Origin: Chromera velia
Taxonomy: Eukaryota; Sar; Chromeraceae
Assembly: GCA_018398765.1 (NCBI GenBank)
Contig: JAHBMJ010000024.1
Span: forward strand, 64,475-89,660
Reading direction: 5' to 3'
DNA length: 25,186 nt
Position numbers and translations under genes: made by a program. Positions 1 to 9,984 of the stretch are shown here, one piece after another; the first letter of the stretch is position 1, and each line of letters starts with the position of its first letter. Below the pieces are notes generated by a model. That model ran no database searches. It saw nothing but the letters and a program-made list of their open reading frames with translations, and had not been told where the DNA came from.

Positions 1-75
1 ATTTAAGTGTATAGCGTAGAATGATCATTTAATTACAATTTTTAAGCAATCACATAGTTAGTTACAGAATGCCTA

Positions 76-83
76 ACCAGATA
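76..83. repeat. Left target-site duplication (8 bp)
   Basis: ACCAGATA lies immediately outside the left terminal inverted repeat and is repeated without mismatch at 5825-5832, just outside the right one. Eight bases is the target duplication length known for P-superfamily transposases. Confidence 0.88.
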
Positions 84-98
84 CTAGGGCCTGGCACT
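84..98 (+). repeat. Left terminal inverted repeat
   Basis: CTAGGGCCTGGCACT. It pairs with 5810-5824 in inverted orientation with one mismatch (G/C at position 10 of the repeat). Identity falls away further in, apart from the GGTTAC motif that starts 30 bp from the tip. Confidence 0.85.
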
Positions 99-113
99 TA
101 TAGACCTCGGGTA

Positions 114-338
114 GGTTACGACCTCTATAACCCTAGGGTCTAGACTTTTTAAAATTATCCTATACCCCAAAACCTGTACCAATCGATTATTTAGATAAAG
201 TTACGCAAGAAAATGCCAACATGGTTCATCAGATTAAAATTGACCTGTCCCTCTCACATTGTCGCTAAACCCCTCGTAACCCTGTAACCTGTAAGCTTTT
301 ACCCCTATAGCATGTAACCTTGTGTAACCCTGTGTAAC
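114..338. promoter_or_regulatory. Left subterminal GTAAC(C) motif cluster
   Basis: One inverted GGTTAC (114-119) is followed by direct GTAAC or GTAACC copies near 276, 284, 314, 324 and 334, spaced about 8-30 bp. The same hexamer is clustered inside the right end. Repeated subterminal motifs in DNA transposons commonly act as transposase binding sites; that role is inferred here. Confidence 0.6.
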
Positions 339-1944
339 TATGTATAAAATAAGTCGAAAACAACATTTTATGCAAGAACAAAGGGCCAGACATTCATTTT
401 CATTCATAGTTGGCACTACGTGGCATCCTCAGTGGCACTTGCCTCCTCATAATCCAGAGTTGCCCATTTTTTCTCAATTTTTTCATACTCCTCTATCGAC
501 AGAAACACGTGGTCCCCTGCACACCGAGCATTTTCAGACTTGGCAAAGACTGCGTCAATTCTCATTTTATTTATTCTAAAAGGATAAGCAGTCTGGAAGG
601 TGGATGCATTCCATGCCCGCTGTCTGGATGGAGCCTGTCTCATCACCGAAAACTGCACATCATCCCCCTCTTCCCCTTCCGACCGACTCTCGCAAAAAGA
701 AGAAACCAACACGCATGTGTTTTTCTGAGGTTCTGTGAAGGAAACAATGCGCATACCTCTAGAAGCAGGCAGATGTGTGTGCTTGTCGACTCTCTTTGGG
801 TTAATAAAGTCCAGCACTTTGTTCAAATACCATGGGTAACCGTCTCCCTCAAACCACTGACAGACGTACCCCCCCCCCACCCGAACGGAGAGTTCCCCCT
901 TCCGAGGCAAAGCAGCTTTCTTGCTCTTTTTCATGACTCTTGTCAAGCAATCTGTAGCCAATTTGTCTTTTAAAAAAAGCGGAAGCGCCGTGGAGTGACG
1001 CATTGTGTCCCGGAGAGGGTGTTGAATCATGACGTACCCTGCATGATCTGCGATCGCCTCCTCCCCCTGCATAACGTCAGCCTCGCGACTCAACAGACCA
1101 ACAAGCTCCTCCCCCTCTTCTGTTAAATCAATTTCAATATTCACTTCCATCTCAACAAGTCCGTTCGCATCCTCTTCAGAGCTAGCTGATGCCTTAGCTG
1201 ATGCTTCTGAAGAGCTGGAAGCCCCAGATGGCTGCACAGCAGGGGGCTGAGGAGCAGCGTCTCCATTCTGAACAGCCCGAACCTCCATCATCTCCAAACT
1301 GTTCTCCCCCCCCCTCCTCTTCAGCCTCTTGCCTCACAATCTCAGCAACGTCTTTTTCGTAATCATCCAGTCTGACTACCTTCCGCCAATCTAACCCGTG
1401 CCACCTGTCTGCCCTGAAAGCAGTCTTCTTCTCCAACTCGTCAATCACGCCCACCTTCTGTAAATCAGAAATTGCCTCCTCCCACCCTTTGGCAATGTGC
1501 TGAAGAATAATCTCATCAGTGATATGATCGTACGGGAGACCCACAACGGAAGAGCGGGGAAGGTCTCCTCTATTCTTCTTGGTTTTCACAAACTTTAAGG
1601 TGTAGTCAATGGCCCCCCCCTCTCCTTCATGCTTGTGCTTCAACATCATGTCTTGCGTGATGTTCTCCACACGTCGAAGAGCAGTGCGATAGCCAAAATT
1701 GACCATCATACAGAAACCTGGACAATACACCCGCATCCAATGGAAAAGCTCCTCACAATTCTGGCTGCCAAGCCGCCAAGGACGGAGAAGGTGCCCCGGC
1801 TTGTGGTGACGGAGGAAACGAAGCAACCCAACGTACCCCGTGAAATCAACTTCATGCCCGCACTCACAATTACGGGTGGTGTAAGCAGCTGTGAAGTCCT
1901 TTCCTTTCTTGTTGAGAACGTCATGGAGATGCAGCTTCCACATC

Positions 1945-1979
1945 CTGTTGACGGCAACCCCGTAAGCAAAAAGACTAAC
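1945..1979 (-). other. Candidate 35-nt intron or frameshift zone
   Basis: The minus-strand segment starts GTTAGT and ends CAACAG. Its removal joins HPTK to MWKLHLHD in phase. Against an intron, the downstream frame read through the segment also looks protein-like (SLFAYGVAVNRM), so a one-base indel nearby is an equally good explanation. Another GTTAGT segment of exactly 35 nt occurs at 23735-23769. Confidence 0.4.
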
Positions 1980-2240
1980 TTAGTGGGATGCGGTCCTCTA
2001 AAGGCATAGTGATATCGGTGGTCGCCTTCTCCAGGTAGTGGGCTTCCTTCAAAATAATCCCCGTCGCCTGTCCCCCCAGAACAGGACAACAGATGCCCGA
2101 TCATCTCGGGATGTGCCATTCGCTTGGCACCCTCTACGTTCTGTCTGTCCCACATATCCATGTTGCTGTCAACCAACTTGGACTCCCTCAGCATGTGTGC
2201 ACCGATCAGCTCAGTGAGGTGCTTTGTGAGAATGGGATAC

Positions 2241-2334
2241 CTGCATGCGTGAACAGAAGACAAAGAGAAAGCATGCACTATTTGCATATGGAGTGTCCCT
2301 TGCGACCCACCCCCCCTTCTTTCCTCTCACTGAC
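2241..2334 (-). other. Intron in transposase gene (94 nt)
   Basis: On the minus strand the donor is GTCAGTGAG and the acceptor TTCACGCATGCAG. Removing it joins an exon ending in PQIGK to one starting YPILTKHL in frame and avoids the stop codons that close both frames inside the segment. A stronger-looking GTGAGA donor lies 4 nt further in but does not keep the frame. Confidence 0.6.
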
Positions 2335-3710
2335 TTTCCAATCTGTGGGTGTCTGCTCTTGGGGCAAACGTTGTTGCGATCTTTGAGGAAGAGATGGAGA
2401 TGATCAGAGAAAGCCAGCCTGAAAAGGGGGTCAGTCACGTTTCGGTAGCGAAACACAAACGCTTTATGCTTCCAAAAATCATCTGCGTCTCTTTCTGGAA
2501 CGAGAGAGTCACGAAGATGTCCCCCCATCAATCTAGGATCCCCGTCTGCTGCCTCTGCCACAATTCACATTCCGCGCTTCTCCGTCTCCTTCCGGGCTTC
2601 GGCTTGCCAAGACAGGGCATCTTTTGTAGTGAAACGATTGTCGGTGGGAAAAGTAAAAAAACAGATGGCTGGTAAATTGGGCTTGTCTTTCGGTACAACT
2701 AGTGGCTCTATCATTTTTGCATAGAAAGTGCTTCCGACTCCTTCTGCGCCCCCCCGCTTATCCCATTCCGTCTCTAACTCCTCCCAGCTGGTAAGCTTTG
2801 GCACGTCTACTTTCCAGTGATTGCTCTTTGCTATCCAACCGTACGTACTCCCATCTCCATCATTTCCTTCCAACTCCTGCTTCATCTGGGTGCCATCTTC
2901 AGATGAAATCAAGAAAGCCCCCTTCCCATAAAGACGCTCTGCAAAGTCGAGGGCATTGCTGTTCAACCCCGGAAGAGCGACGAAGATGGTGCTTGCAAAA
3001 CGTCTTGCTGTGTCCTGGGAAGGAAAGAACTGAAAGTTTGTAGACATGAAATTGAAGACTCGTGCACCACCCCAGTGTAGCACATGAAGTGCGAATTCTT
3101 TGACTGCCTCAGAGTGCCTCTGACCCTTTACCGTCCTACCGACGTTCTTGGCAGCGTTCTCAAGGAAGATAGAAAGGAAGTTGTCCCTTCCTTCCGCACC
3201 ATCACGCAAGACAAAAGCCGCAGCAGAGAGCAAACGTGGCACATCAGCTCGATCGACACACTCTTCTTCAATTTTCGCCTTCGTCCGTCTCTCTCTCTGC
3301 AAGCGCTTTTTGAGTCTCTCTACCTCCCGCTGCTTCTGTTTGTTCTTATCTTGCTCGATAGCCAGTTGCTGCTCCAACTCTAACTCCCTCTTCGTCTTTA
3401 GAGCGGGGGCTGCAGCACTGGCTGCAGCAGCAGACCTAGCATCACCATCCCGGACGGGGGCTGAGGCGTTTGCTGCATGCTCACGTGCCCTCCATTCGTT
3501 TTGGATCTGATTTTGTCTGAGAAGAAACCTGATGTCCTGTGTTCCAGCAGGAGTTTTTTTCTTGGGAGCACACAATGCCAACGGACGTGGCTGAAGTGAA
3601 AAGGGAATAGAAGGAAGACGAGGCAAGCTGGTATTGAACGCAACGCAACCAAGTGAGAATGCCGCAAACGCGCTTGCCTTTCGCAAGAACGGGGTTCGAA
3701 AGGCCCACAT

Positions 3711-4071
3711 CTATACAGACTGCAGCCCGCCCTTGGCCACACAGGCGCAAATGTTTGTGAAGACAGCAGCGAGTCGAACAAAGCAGTCACCGTATGCCAC
3801 TTTGTTGGAAAGAAGGTGCGGCCGTCTCTGCTTGCTCAGTCTGCAAGTGTCTGCAAGCGGGGCCATTTTGCGCAAAAAGTTCGATGCAGTTGTATTATTG
3901 CAAAACTGTGATCCGCGCGCGCAAATCGCCCTCAATCGCCGGAAACCGCTCGTCGACCCACTCCAAATCCCCACTACCTTCCACTTCTCTACTCTTCTCT
4001 CATCATACACATCAGAGATTTGCCTTCCATTCGCTTTTCCTGCTTGGTGTAGCTCACTGAGCTCAGCCCCG
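3711..4071. promoter_or_regulatory. Divergent intergenic region of the transposon
   Basis: These 361 bp separate the transposase start (minus strand) from the ATG of the second gene (plus strand). A plus-strand reading frame runs through from 3634, but its protein looks unstructured and the opposite strand is also open in places. The likely role is a shared promoter and 5' leaders; no core promoter motif is clear. Confidence 0.35.
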
Positions 4072-5124
4072 ATGCCCAGGTCTTCGCAATCGCCGCGAAG
4101 ATCGTCTTCTAAGGCGTCTCCGAATCCCAGCGTCTCTGCAAAGTCGCCTCAAAAATCACCACTGAAAATCACTGACGGTGAAGCGCCCGAGTGGCTGTAC
4201 CAGTATGATCAGTTATTCAGAAAAGCGGGTGGTTTGCTAGAGAATATGCCAAAGAATGTGATTGCTGATCTCTATGACTCAGGGCTTGATTCCCCAAAGA
4301 TGATGAAATCATTTTCTGCCAAGACTTTTACAGTCACGGTCCAAAATTGGTTGTCCACAGAGAAAAAATGGAAGCCAATGCACTTGGCGCTTCTCCTGTC
4401 TCGACTGAATGATAAGAAGGCTTTTGATCTTCTTGCTGAAGGGGGAAGAAAGTATGCGAAAGAGCAGAAAGAAAGAAGACAGGTTCTTGCCGAGAAGAAC
4501 GCTGCTCGCGGGACAAACAAGGATTGGAAAAAACCTGAAGTCTGGGCGGCCCAGGCAAGCTTTCAGTGGGAAGGCCAGGAGAAGGAGTGGGACGGTTTCG
4601 ATCCTGTGAAGGATCTGGTTGTCAAAGGGCTAGTGGACGGGGAGTTCGTTGACGAAATCCCTAAGCCTCGTGCTGGGGAGAACTGGGTGGCATTTTTCGG
4701 CTGCAAAGAACATCCATATGGCAAGTACACAGCCGAACAACAGGATGGTGAAGAAGCAGAGAAGAACAAAAAGAAAGAAGACAGGAAGGTTTTGAAAAAG
4801 GGAGGGAAGACTGCAACAGGAAAGGGTGCGAAAGGAAAGAAGAAGTCTAGAAGTGGTCAGGGTGAGGAGACGAAACCGAAAGCAAGAGGGGGGATGACCG
4901 TGATTTCTGCAGCTGCTCTTGCTCGTCAAAAACCATATTTCTCGAAGGTGATTTTGAGGAATGTGGCGACTGGCAATCTGCAGATGAACGCTTTTGAGCG
5001 TGACCATCTTGACAACATGGATCCCGACAAGTCACACGGCTGCCATGGCAGGCTCTCCAAAGAAGAGATGGCAAAACGCAAAGCAGATAAAGCCCATGCA
5101 GCGATCGATGTAGATGGCTCTTGA
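4072..5124 (+). CDS. Lysine-rich protein of unknown function, transposon cargo
   Basis: I do not recognise a family. The start chosen is the ATG at 4072, where a Ser/Pro/Arg-rich head begins (MPRSSQSPRRSSSKASP); the frame is open upstream to 3634 but that part looks non-coding. The 350-aa product has a globular-looking central part (residues about 37-225) with many Trp and charged residues (EWLYQYDQLFRKAG, ENWVAFFGCKEHPYGKY). A strongly basic Lys/Gly linker (about 235-275) that would suit nuclear or nucleic-acid binding follows, then a short conserved-looking tail. It is intact, with no stop or frameshift, unlike the divergent transposase 361 bp away. Its place inside the termini makes it element cargo; a DNA-binding accessory or regulator is only a guess. 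No zinc finger or nuclease motif is evident. Confidence 0.7.
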   Translation: MPRSSQSPRRSSSKASPNPSVSAKSPQKSPLKITDGEAPEWLYQYDQLFRKAGGLLENMPKNVIADLYDSGLDSPKMMKSFSAKTFTVTVQNWLSTEKKWKPMHLALLLSRLNDKKAFDLLAEGGRKYAKEQKERRQVLAEKNAARGTNKDWKKPEVWAAQASFQWEGQEKEWDGFDPVKDLVVKGLVDGEFVDEIPKPRAGENWVAFFGCKEHPYGKYTAEQQDGEEAEKNKKKEDRKVLKKGGKTATGKGAKGKKKSRSGQGEETKPKARGGMTVISAAALARQKPYFSKVILRNVATGNLQMNAFERDHLDNMDPDKSHGCHGRLSKEEMAKRKADKAHAAIDVDGS

Positions 5125-5546
5125 CTCTTGAGCATCTGCGTCCAGATTGAAAGAGTGGGTGAGGCCTGGTGGTGGGGGGGATGTGGGGGGGTGTAGACGA
5201 CAGAGAAGGCTTTTCCAGACCGTTTTGTTCATTTTATTTCTGTTTGTTGGTTTGCGTCTGTTGTGTTCACTTTTGTACAATCAACATAGTGCATGCTTTG
5301 TTTTCTGTTTTTGTTTAAAACAGCTGGATAGGACAATGCCATTGAGTCTTTGTGTTGTTTCTTCTGTCAATGAAGGGACACCATCTGTGGCTGGACGGCT
5401 GGGTTGATCATGCAACGATTCGCGTTGGTGACGTTGGGCTTGGGTATAATTGGTCTGATCTCATAGAAAATCAGCGTTTCAGTCTGTTTACATGTTTGGG
5501 ACATTGCATACAGCTTTTGGCATTCATGTGACATGCGGTTTCATAA
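5125..5546. other. Non-coding right interior of transposon
   Basis: This is T-rich sequence after the stop codon of the plus-strand gene and before the right motif cluster. It presumably holds that gene's 3' UTR. I see no gene. Confidence 0.4.
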
Positions 5547-5794
5547 GGTTACACCCTAGAGAGCCTTGGTTACAAGCTGAACCTACATGTTTGCAAAAGG
5601 GTCCGTAACCTTGTAACCTGTAACCCAGCTAAGGGACATGACTTTAAGGGGGGTAACCTTATGTAAGCTGAAGACCTATACTGTAAAAATGTGTTTTTCT
5701 GATGTAACTCGACTTAGTTGACCTGTACAATTAGCAAACTATCTAGATTTTCAGAAAAAAATACATTTTTAAGTTAGGAACTTCACATGTAACC
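5547..5794. promoter_or_regulatory. Right subterminal GTAACC motif cluster
   Basis: GGTTAC occurs at 5547 and 5568. GTAAC or GTAACC occurs near 5605, 5613, 5620, 5653, 5704 and 5789. The last (5789-5794) sits 30 bp inside the right tip, mirroring 114-119 at the left. These are probably transposase binding sites, by inference from position and repetition. Confidence 0.6.
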
Positions 5795-5809
5795 CAATAC
5801 ACACTCCGG

Positions 5810-5824
5810 AGTGCGAGGCCCTAG
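5810..5824 (-). repeat. Right terminal inverted repeat
   Basis: AGTGCGAGGCCCTAG, the inverted partner of 84-98 with one mismatch. It is followed directly by the 8-bp duplication. Confidence 0.85.
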
Positions 5825-5832
5825 ACCAGATA
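5825..5832. repeat. Right target-site duplication (8 bp)
   Basis: ACCAGATA, identical to 76-83 and immediately outside the right terminal inverted repeat. Confidence 0.88.
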
Positions 5833-6024
5833 TTTGTAGTTTTTTGGAAAAAATTAATTTAAAAGTCTTACACGACTTGGACTTGGTGACGACGACAATT
5901 AGGTTTGCCAACTACCGCCAGCACCTCTGACTTGGAGAGCCGACATCTTCAACACCAACTACTAAAGCTATTTGTAAGTTTGACTTACTAAGTATTTTTA
6001 AAAATCTTTTTACTCAACCATTTT

Positions 6025-6033
6025 ACTCAACCA
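6025..6033. repeat. Candidate 9-bp target-site duplication, left
   Basis: ACTCAACCA directly precedes the retroelement remnant and recurs at 6960-6968 just beyond it. The same 9-mer also occurs at 6012-6020, 13 bp further left, which weakens the case slightly. Confidence 0.5.
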
Positions 6034-6959
<926 letters not shown>

Positions 6960-6968
6960 ACTCAACCA
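6960..6968. repeat. Candidate 9-bp target-site duplication, right
   Basis: ACTCAACCA, identical to 6025-6033. Confidence 0.5.
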
Positions 6969-7010
6969 CTATGAAAATTTTATTCAATTTTTTTTTTAAA
7001 CTCCAATAAG

Positions 7011-7311
7011 CAGCTTTTTGTATAAAAGTGGAACGCAGGCACTTTTAAAAAGGCTAGTAAAAAGATGAACCTAAAAGGCATTTTTGTGTAAAAAAATGAG
7101 AGGCGAACATTTTTGAAAAGGTCAACCTAAAAGGCAGCTTTGTGCATAAAGGTGAGACTCGGTGAGATGCGGTCACTTTCTAAGAAGTGAACCCAACAGG
7201 CAGCTTTGTGCGGAAAAGTGAGATGCGGGCACTTTCAAAAACGTTATGATAAACCCAACAGGCAGCTTTATGCATAAAAGTGAGACGCGGACAATTTTAA
7301 AAAACACTTTG
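7011..7311. repeat. Degenerate tandem repeat, five units of 56-68 bp
   Basis: Units begin near 7011, 7079, 7135, 7201 and 7263. Each opens with a form of CAGCTTTGTGCATAAAAGTG, followed by AGACGCGGGCACTTTTAAAA and a linker ending AACCCAACAGG. Unequal unit lengths and scattered mismatches point to an old array. No coding frame runs through it. Confidence 0.75.
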
Positions 7312-8133
7312 CTTTTTCAAATTTAAAATGGAAAAGAAAACAGGTTCAAACTTGCTGTGTGGTCCTTAGATGCTATGAGTAAACTGGTTCACTTTTCTGA
7401 GGCCCCGACCAGTAGCTGTGAGTCCCTCACCATCTTAATTAACACGGGGGCTCTTTTTTGAAAACATGTCATTGCTTTAATTTACACGAATGGTATCAAA
7501 GGTACAGTTAGGTACAGTGCGGAATTCTTTTCAATTTTTTGAGGTATTTACAGTTCAAAAAAGAAATACTTCCACGTACTTTCATTTCACAAAAAAACAA
7601 AACTATCACTCTTTTACGTACGCATGTATCTGCAAAAACCAAGTGCATGTGATTATCTTTTTTTTTTTAAGATCAACAAGATGTTGACTCAGAGATGTAT
7701 CGTAATTTTCTTTGGAAGAGATTTGATTCTCACACACTGAATTTTTTAATAAACCTCCAGCACTGTGGCCGGCTGTGGCCACCCCAAACTTGTCTATCAG
7801 GTCAGCTTGGGGCACCGCCCCCATAAAAAACGGCTTCCAGGTTCGTTTTTCAACACCATTTCCCTTTTTTCCCCCTTTGTTTCTATCTTGAGTGGTCTTT
7901 CATGTGAGTGTGCTGAAGATTCATGGAGGAAATCAAGGTGACAGAGATCTTTTGCATCGCAGAATGAAGAGGCTGGAAAATTATTGAGATACAAGAAAGT
8001 TGCTCAAAACACTTGGCGGAGTGTTACTAAATTCATCCGGTTAGTTCCGTCGGTGATGCCACAAGATCAGAATTCAGCTCTATCTTTTTGTTCAATTGTA
8101 CTCAAAAATTAGAGGAAGTTGCCCTCCGTCTGA
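7312..8133. other. AT-rich stretch without recognised genes
   Basis: The sequence is T- and A-rich, with ORFs of at most about 70 codons and no recognisable motif. I see no RNA gene, repeat array or transposon end here. Confidence 0.4.
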
Positions 8134-8658
8134 ATGCAGTTGAAGAAATTGTGTTTCCGCTGGTTCGTTTTGTTAGCTGCATTGTCTGTGGAGCCCTCTT
8201 CAAAAGATAAAGATGAAACGGATGAAGAAAGTCCTCCTCGGGAGTTATTAGTACAGGGCGGGCACGCTCATGAAGATCTCTCTGGCATCATCACTCTGCG
8301 CCCGCGAAGATCTCTCTGGCATTCACTCACGCTTGACAGGGACTTATTGTTGTTTCTCATGGCAACCCACCAACCCATGATTGAACGCCCCTGGGCCAGC
8401 AGAGATTATGGCGTGGGCGGGATCATCAATATGCATCCTGTCATTGACAGTATGACTGGCATCCTCGATATGCGCCTACGAGAGGCACTGATTGACCTCA
8501 CGGTTGAGAGGGACTTATTCCTGACGTTCGTGACGGAGTATCAGCGGGAACCCCTTTGGAGCTCTTTCTTAGCTTCGGTTGCGGGGGACGTCGCCTCCCA
8601 TAGGACCATGCTTGTAGAGATGAACCGCAGACTCCACGCGCCTTGTCAAATATTTTAG
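8134..8658 (+). CDS. Hypothetical 174-aa protein with an internal repeat
   Basis: Family not recognised. The ATG at 8134 begins a short basic-hydrophobic head (KKLCFRWFVLLAALSVE) that could be a signal peptide or membrane anchor, then an acidic linker. Two similar segments follow: residues about 48-78 (DLSGIITLRPRRSLWHSLTL then DRDLLLFL) and about 107-137 (DSMTGILDMRLREALIDLTV then ERDLFLTF), a likely duplicated helical unit. The last residues and the stop codon fall inside the first unit of the adjoining satellite (from 8641), so the array has captured or replaced the 3' end. A further exon is possible. Whether the gene is expressed cannot be judged. Confidence 0.45.
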   Translation: MQLKKLCFRWFVLLAALSVEPSSKDKDETDEESPPRELLVQGGHAHEDLSGIITLRPRRSLWHSLTLDRDLLLFLMATHQPMIERPWASRDYGVGGIINMHPVIDSMTGILDMRLREALIDLTVERDLFLTFVTEYQREPLWSSFLASVAGDVASHRTMLVEMNRRLHAPCQIF

Positions 8659-8717
8659 ACAGGCGTTGCTGGCGATTTTAGCTTCGGTCTGTGTGCGATA
8701 CACGTGTGTGTGTATGT

Positions 8718-8754
<37 letters not shown>

Positions 8755-8904
8755 GGTAGAGGCCGACGCCACTGAAGAAATCAATTTTATGAGGTGTGTT
8801 CGCTTTCTCTGATTGTGTCCCAGCACTTTTTTGTCTTGCGACTCTCTTCACCTTGTCTAATATTTTAGACAGGCGTTGCTGGCGATTTTAGCTGTGTGTG
8901 TGTA

Positions 8905-8976
<72 letters not shown>

Positions 8977-9514
8977 GGTAGAGGCCGACGCCACTGGAGA
9001 AATCAACTTTATGAGGTGTGTTTGCTTTCTCTGATTGTGTCCCAGCACTTTTCCGTCTTGCGACTCTCTTCACCTTGTCTAATATTTTAGACAGGCGTTG
9101 CTGGCGACTTTAGCTGCGTGTGTGTGTATGTGTGTGTGTGTGTGTGTGTGTGAAGGTAGAGGCCGACGCCACTGAAGAAAACAACTTTGTGAGGTGTGTT
9201 TACTTTCTTTGTTTGTGTCCCAGCACTTTTTTGTCCTTCAACTCTCCTCGCCTCGTCTAATATTTTTGGCAAGTGTTGCAGGCGACTTTGACTGTATGCG
9301 TGTGCGTGCGTGCGTGCGTGCGTGCGTGCGTGTGTGTGCGCGCGTGTGTGTGTGTGTGTGTGTGAAGGCAGAGGCCGAAGCCACCGGAAAAAACAACTTT
9401 GTGATGCGTGTTTGCTTTCTTTGTTTGTGCCCCAGCACTTTTTTGTCCTTCAACTCTGTTCGCCTCGTCTAATATTTTAGGCAAGTGTTGCAGGCGACTT
9501 TGACTGCATGGCAT

Positions 9515-9546
<32 letters not shown>

Positions 9547-9728
9547 AAGGCAGAGGCCGAAGCCACCGGAAAAAACAACTTTGTGATGCGTGTTTGCTTT
9601 CTTTGTTTGCGTCCCAGCACTTTTTTGTCCTGCGACTCTCTTCGCCTCGTCTAATATTTTAGGCAAGTGTCGCAGGCGACTTTGACTGCATGCGTGTGCG
9701 TGCGTGCATGCGCGCGTGCGTGCGTGCA

Positions 9729-9764
<36 letters not shown>

Positions 9765-9952
9765 GGCAGAGGCCCAAGCCACCGGGAAAAACAACTTTGT
9801 GATGTGTGTTTGCTTCCTTGGATCATGTCCCAGCACTTTTTTGTCCTGCGACTGTCTTCGCCTCGTCTAATATTTTAGGCAAGTGTTGCTGGCGACTTTG
9901 ACTGCATGCGTGTGTGTGTGTGTTCGTGCGTGCGCGTCTTCGTGTTTTCGAC

Positions 9953-9984
<32 letters not shown>

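Larger units (their letters stand above)
416..3710 (-). pseudogene. P-element/THAP9-like transposase, damaged
   Basis: This is a transposase for cut-and-paste movement of the surrounding element. Read from 3710 leftward: a basic N-terminal part, a long charged coiled coil (residues about 105-150), then P/THAP9-like blocks. These are a segment with HSEAVKEFALHVLHW followed by a serine/phenylalanine-rich stretch, SSEDGTQMKQ, an AADGD block, FSDHLHLFLKDRNN (like the family's D-x2-H...RN block) and SQNCEELFHWMR (like its E-x2-F...R block). A candidate catalytic D-D-E set can be placed on these, by inference. The C-terminal part is acidic and serine-rich. Breaks: an in-frame TGA at 2565-2567 between two halves of one continuous frame; a frame change at a nine-C run (1306-1314, G on the coding strand) where loss of one base would rejoin the frames; and a 35-nt segment (1945-1979) that is either a tiny intron or another shift. 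No THAP zinc finger is visible. The ATG at 3710 is the first in frame. Confidence 0.78.
84..5824. mobile_element. P-superfamily DNA transposon, complete, two genes
   Basis: Seen in the sequence: the left end CTAGGGCCTGGCACT (84-98) matches the reverse complement of 5810-5824 at 14 of 15 positions. The 8 bases just outside each end are identical (ACCAGATA). A GGTTAC motif starts exactly 30 bp inside each end. The interior encodes a transposase-like protein on the minus strand with motifs of the P-element/THAP9 RNase H-like domain. An 8-bp target-site duplication is the known hallmark of the P superfamily, so termini, duplication and protein agree. The element is 5741 bp, longer than a simple P element, because it also carries a divergent second gene (4072-5124). 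The transposase is damaged, so this copy is probably not autonomous now, but the clean ends suggest insertion was not very ancient. Confidence 0.88.

Noticed and set aside
276-338. GTAACCCTGTAACC repeats as a telomere remnant
   Set aside because: Spacing and sequence are irregular, no TTTAGGG or TTAGGG array is present, and the same hexamers recur at the other end of the transposon.
2565-2567. TGA read as a sense codon (variant genetic code)
   Set aside because: Other frames here, such as 22084-22517 and 19024-19294, end sensibly at stop codons including TGA. A single case in a transposon is better explained by mutation.
3084-3510. Plus-strand Leu/Ser-rich frames opposite the transposase coiled coil
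   Set aside because: They are shadows of the Lys/Glu/Arg-rich coding strand.
3600-3710. ASAFA-like sequence (KASAFAAFSLGCVAF) suggesting a plastid-targeting leader on the minus-strand protein
   Set aside because: The protein is a transposase, which should act in the nucleus. The true start may be downstream, and the resemblance is short and probably chance.
8896-9878. Reading frames of alternating Val-Cys, Arg-Val or His-Thr
   Set aside because: They are translations of GT microsatellites in every frame and strand, not genes.
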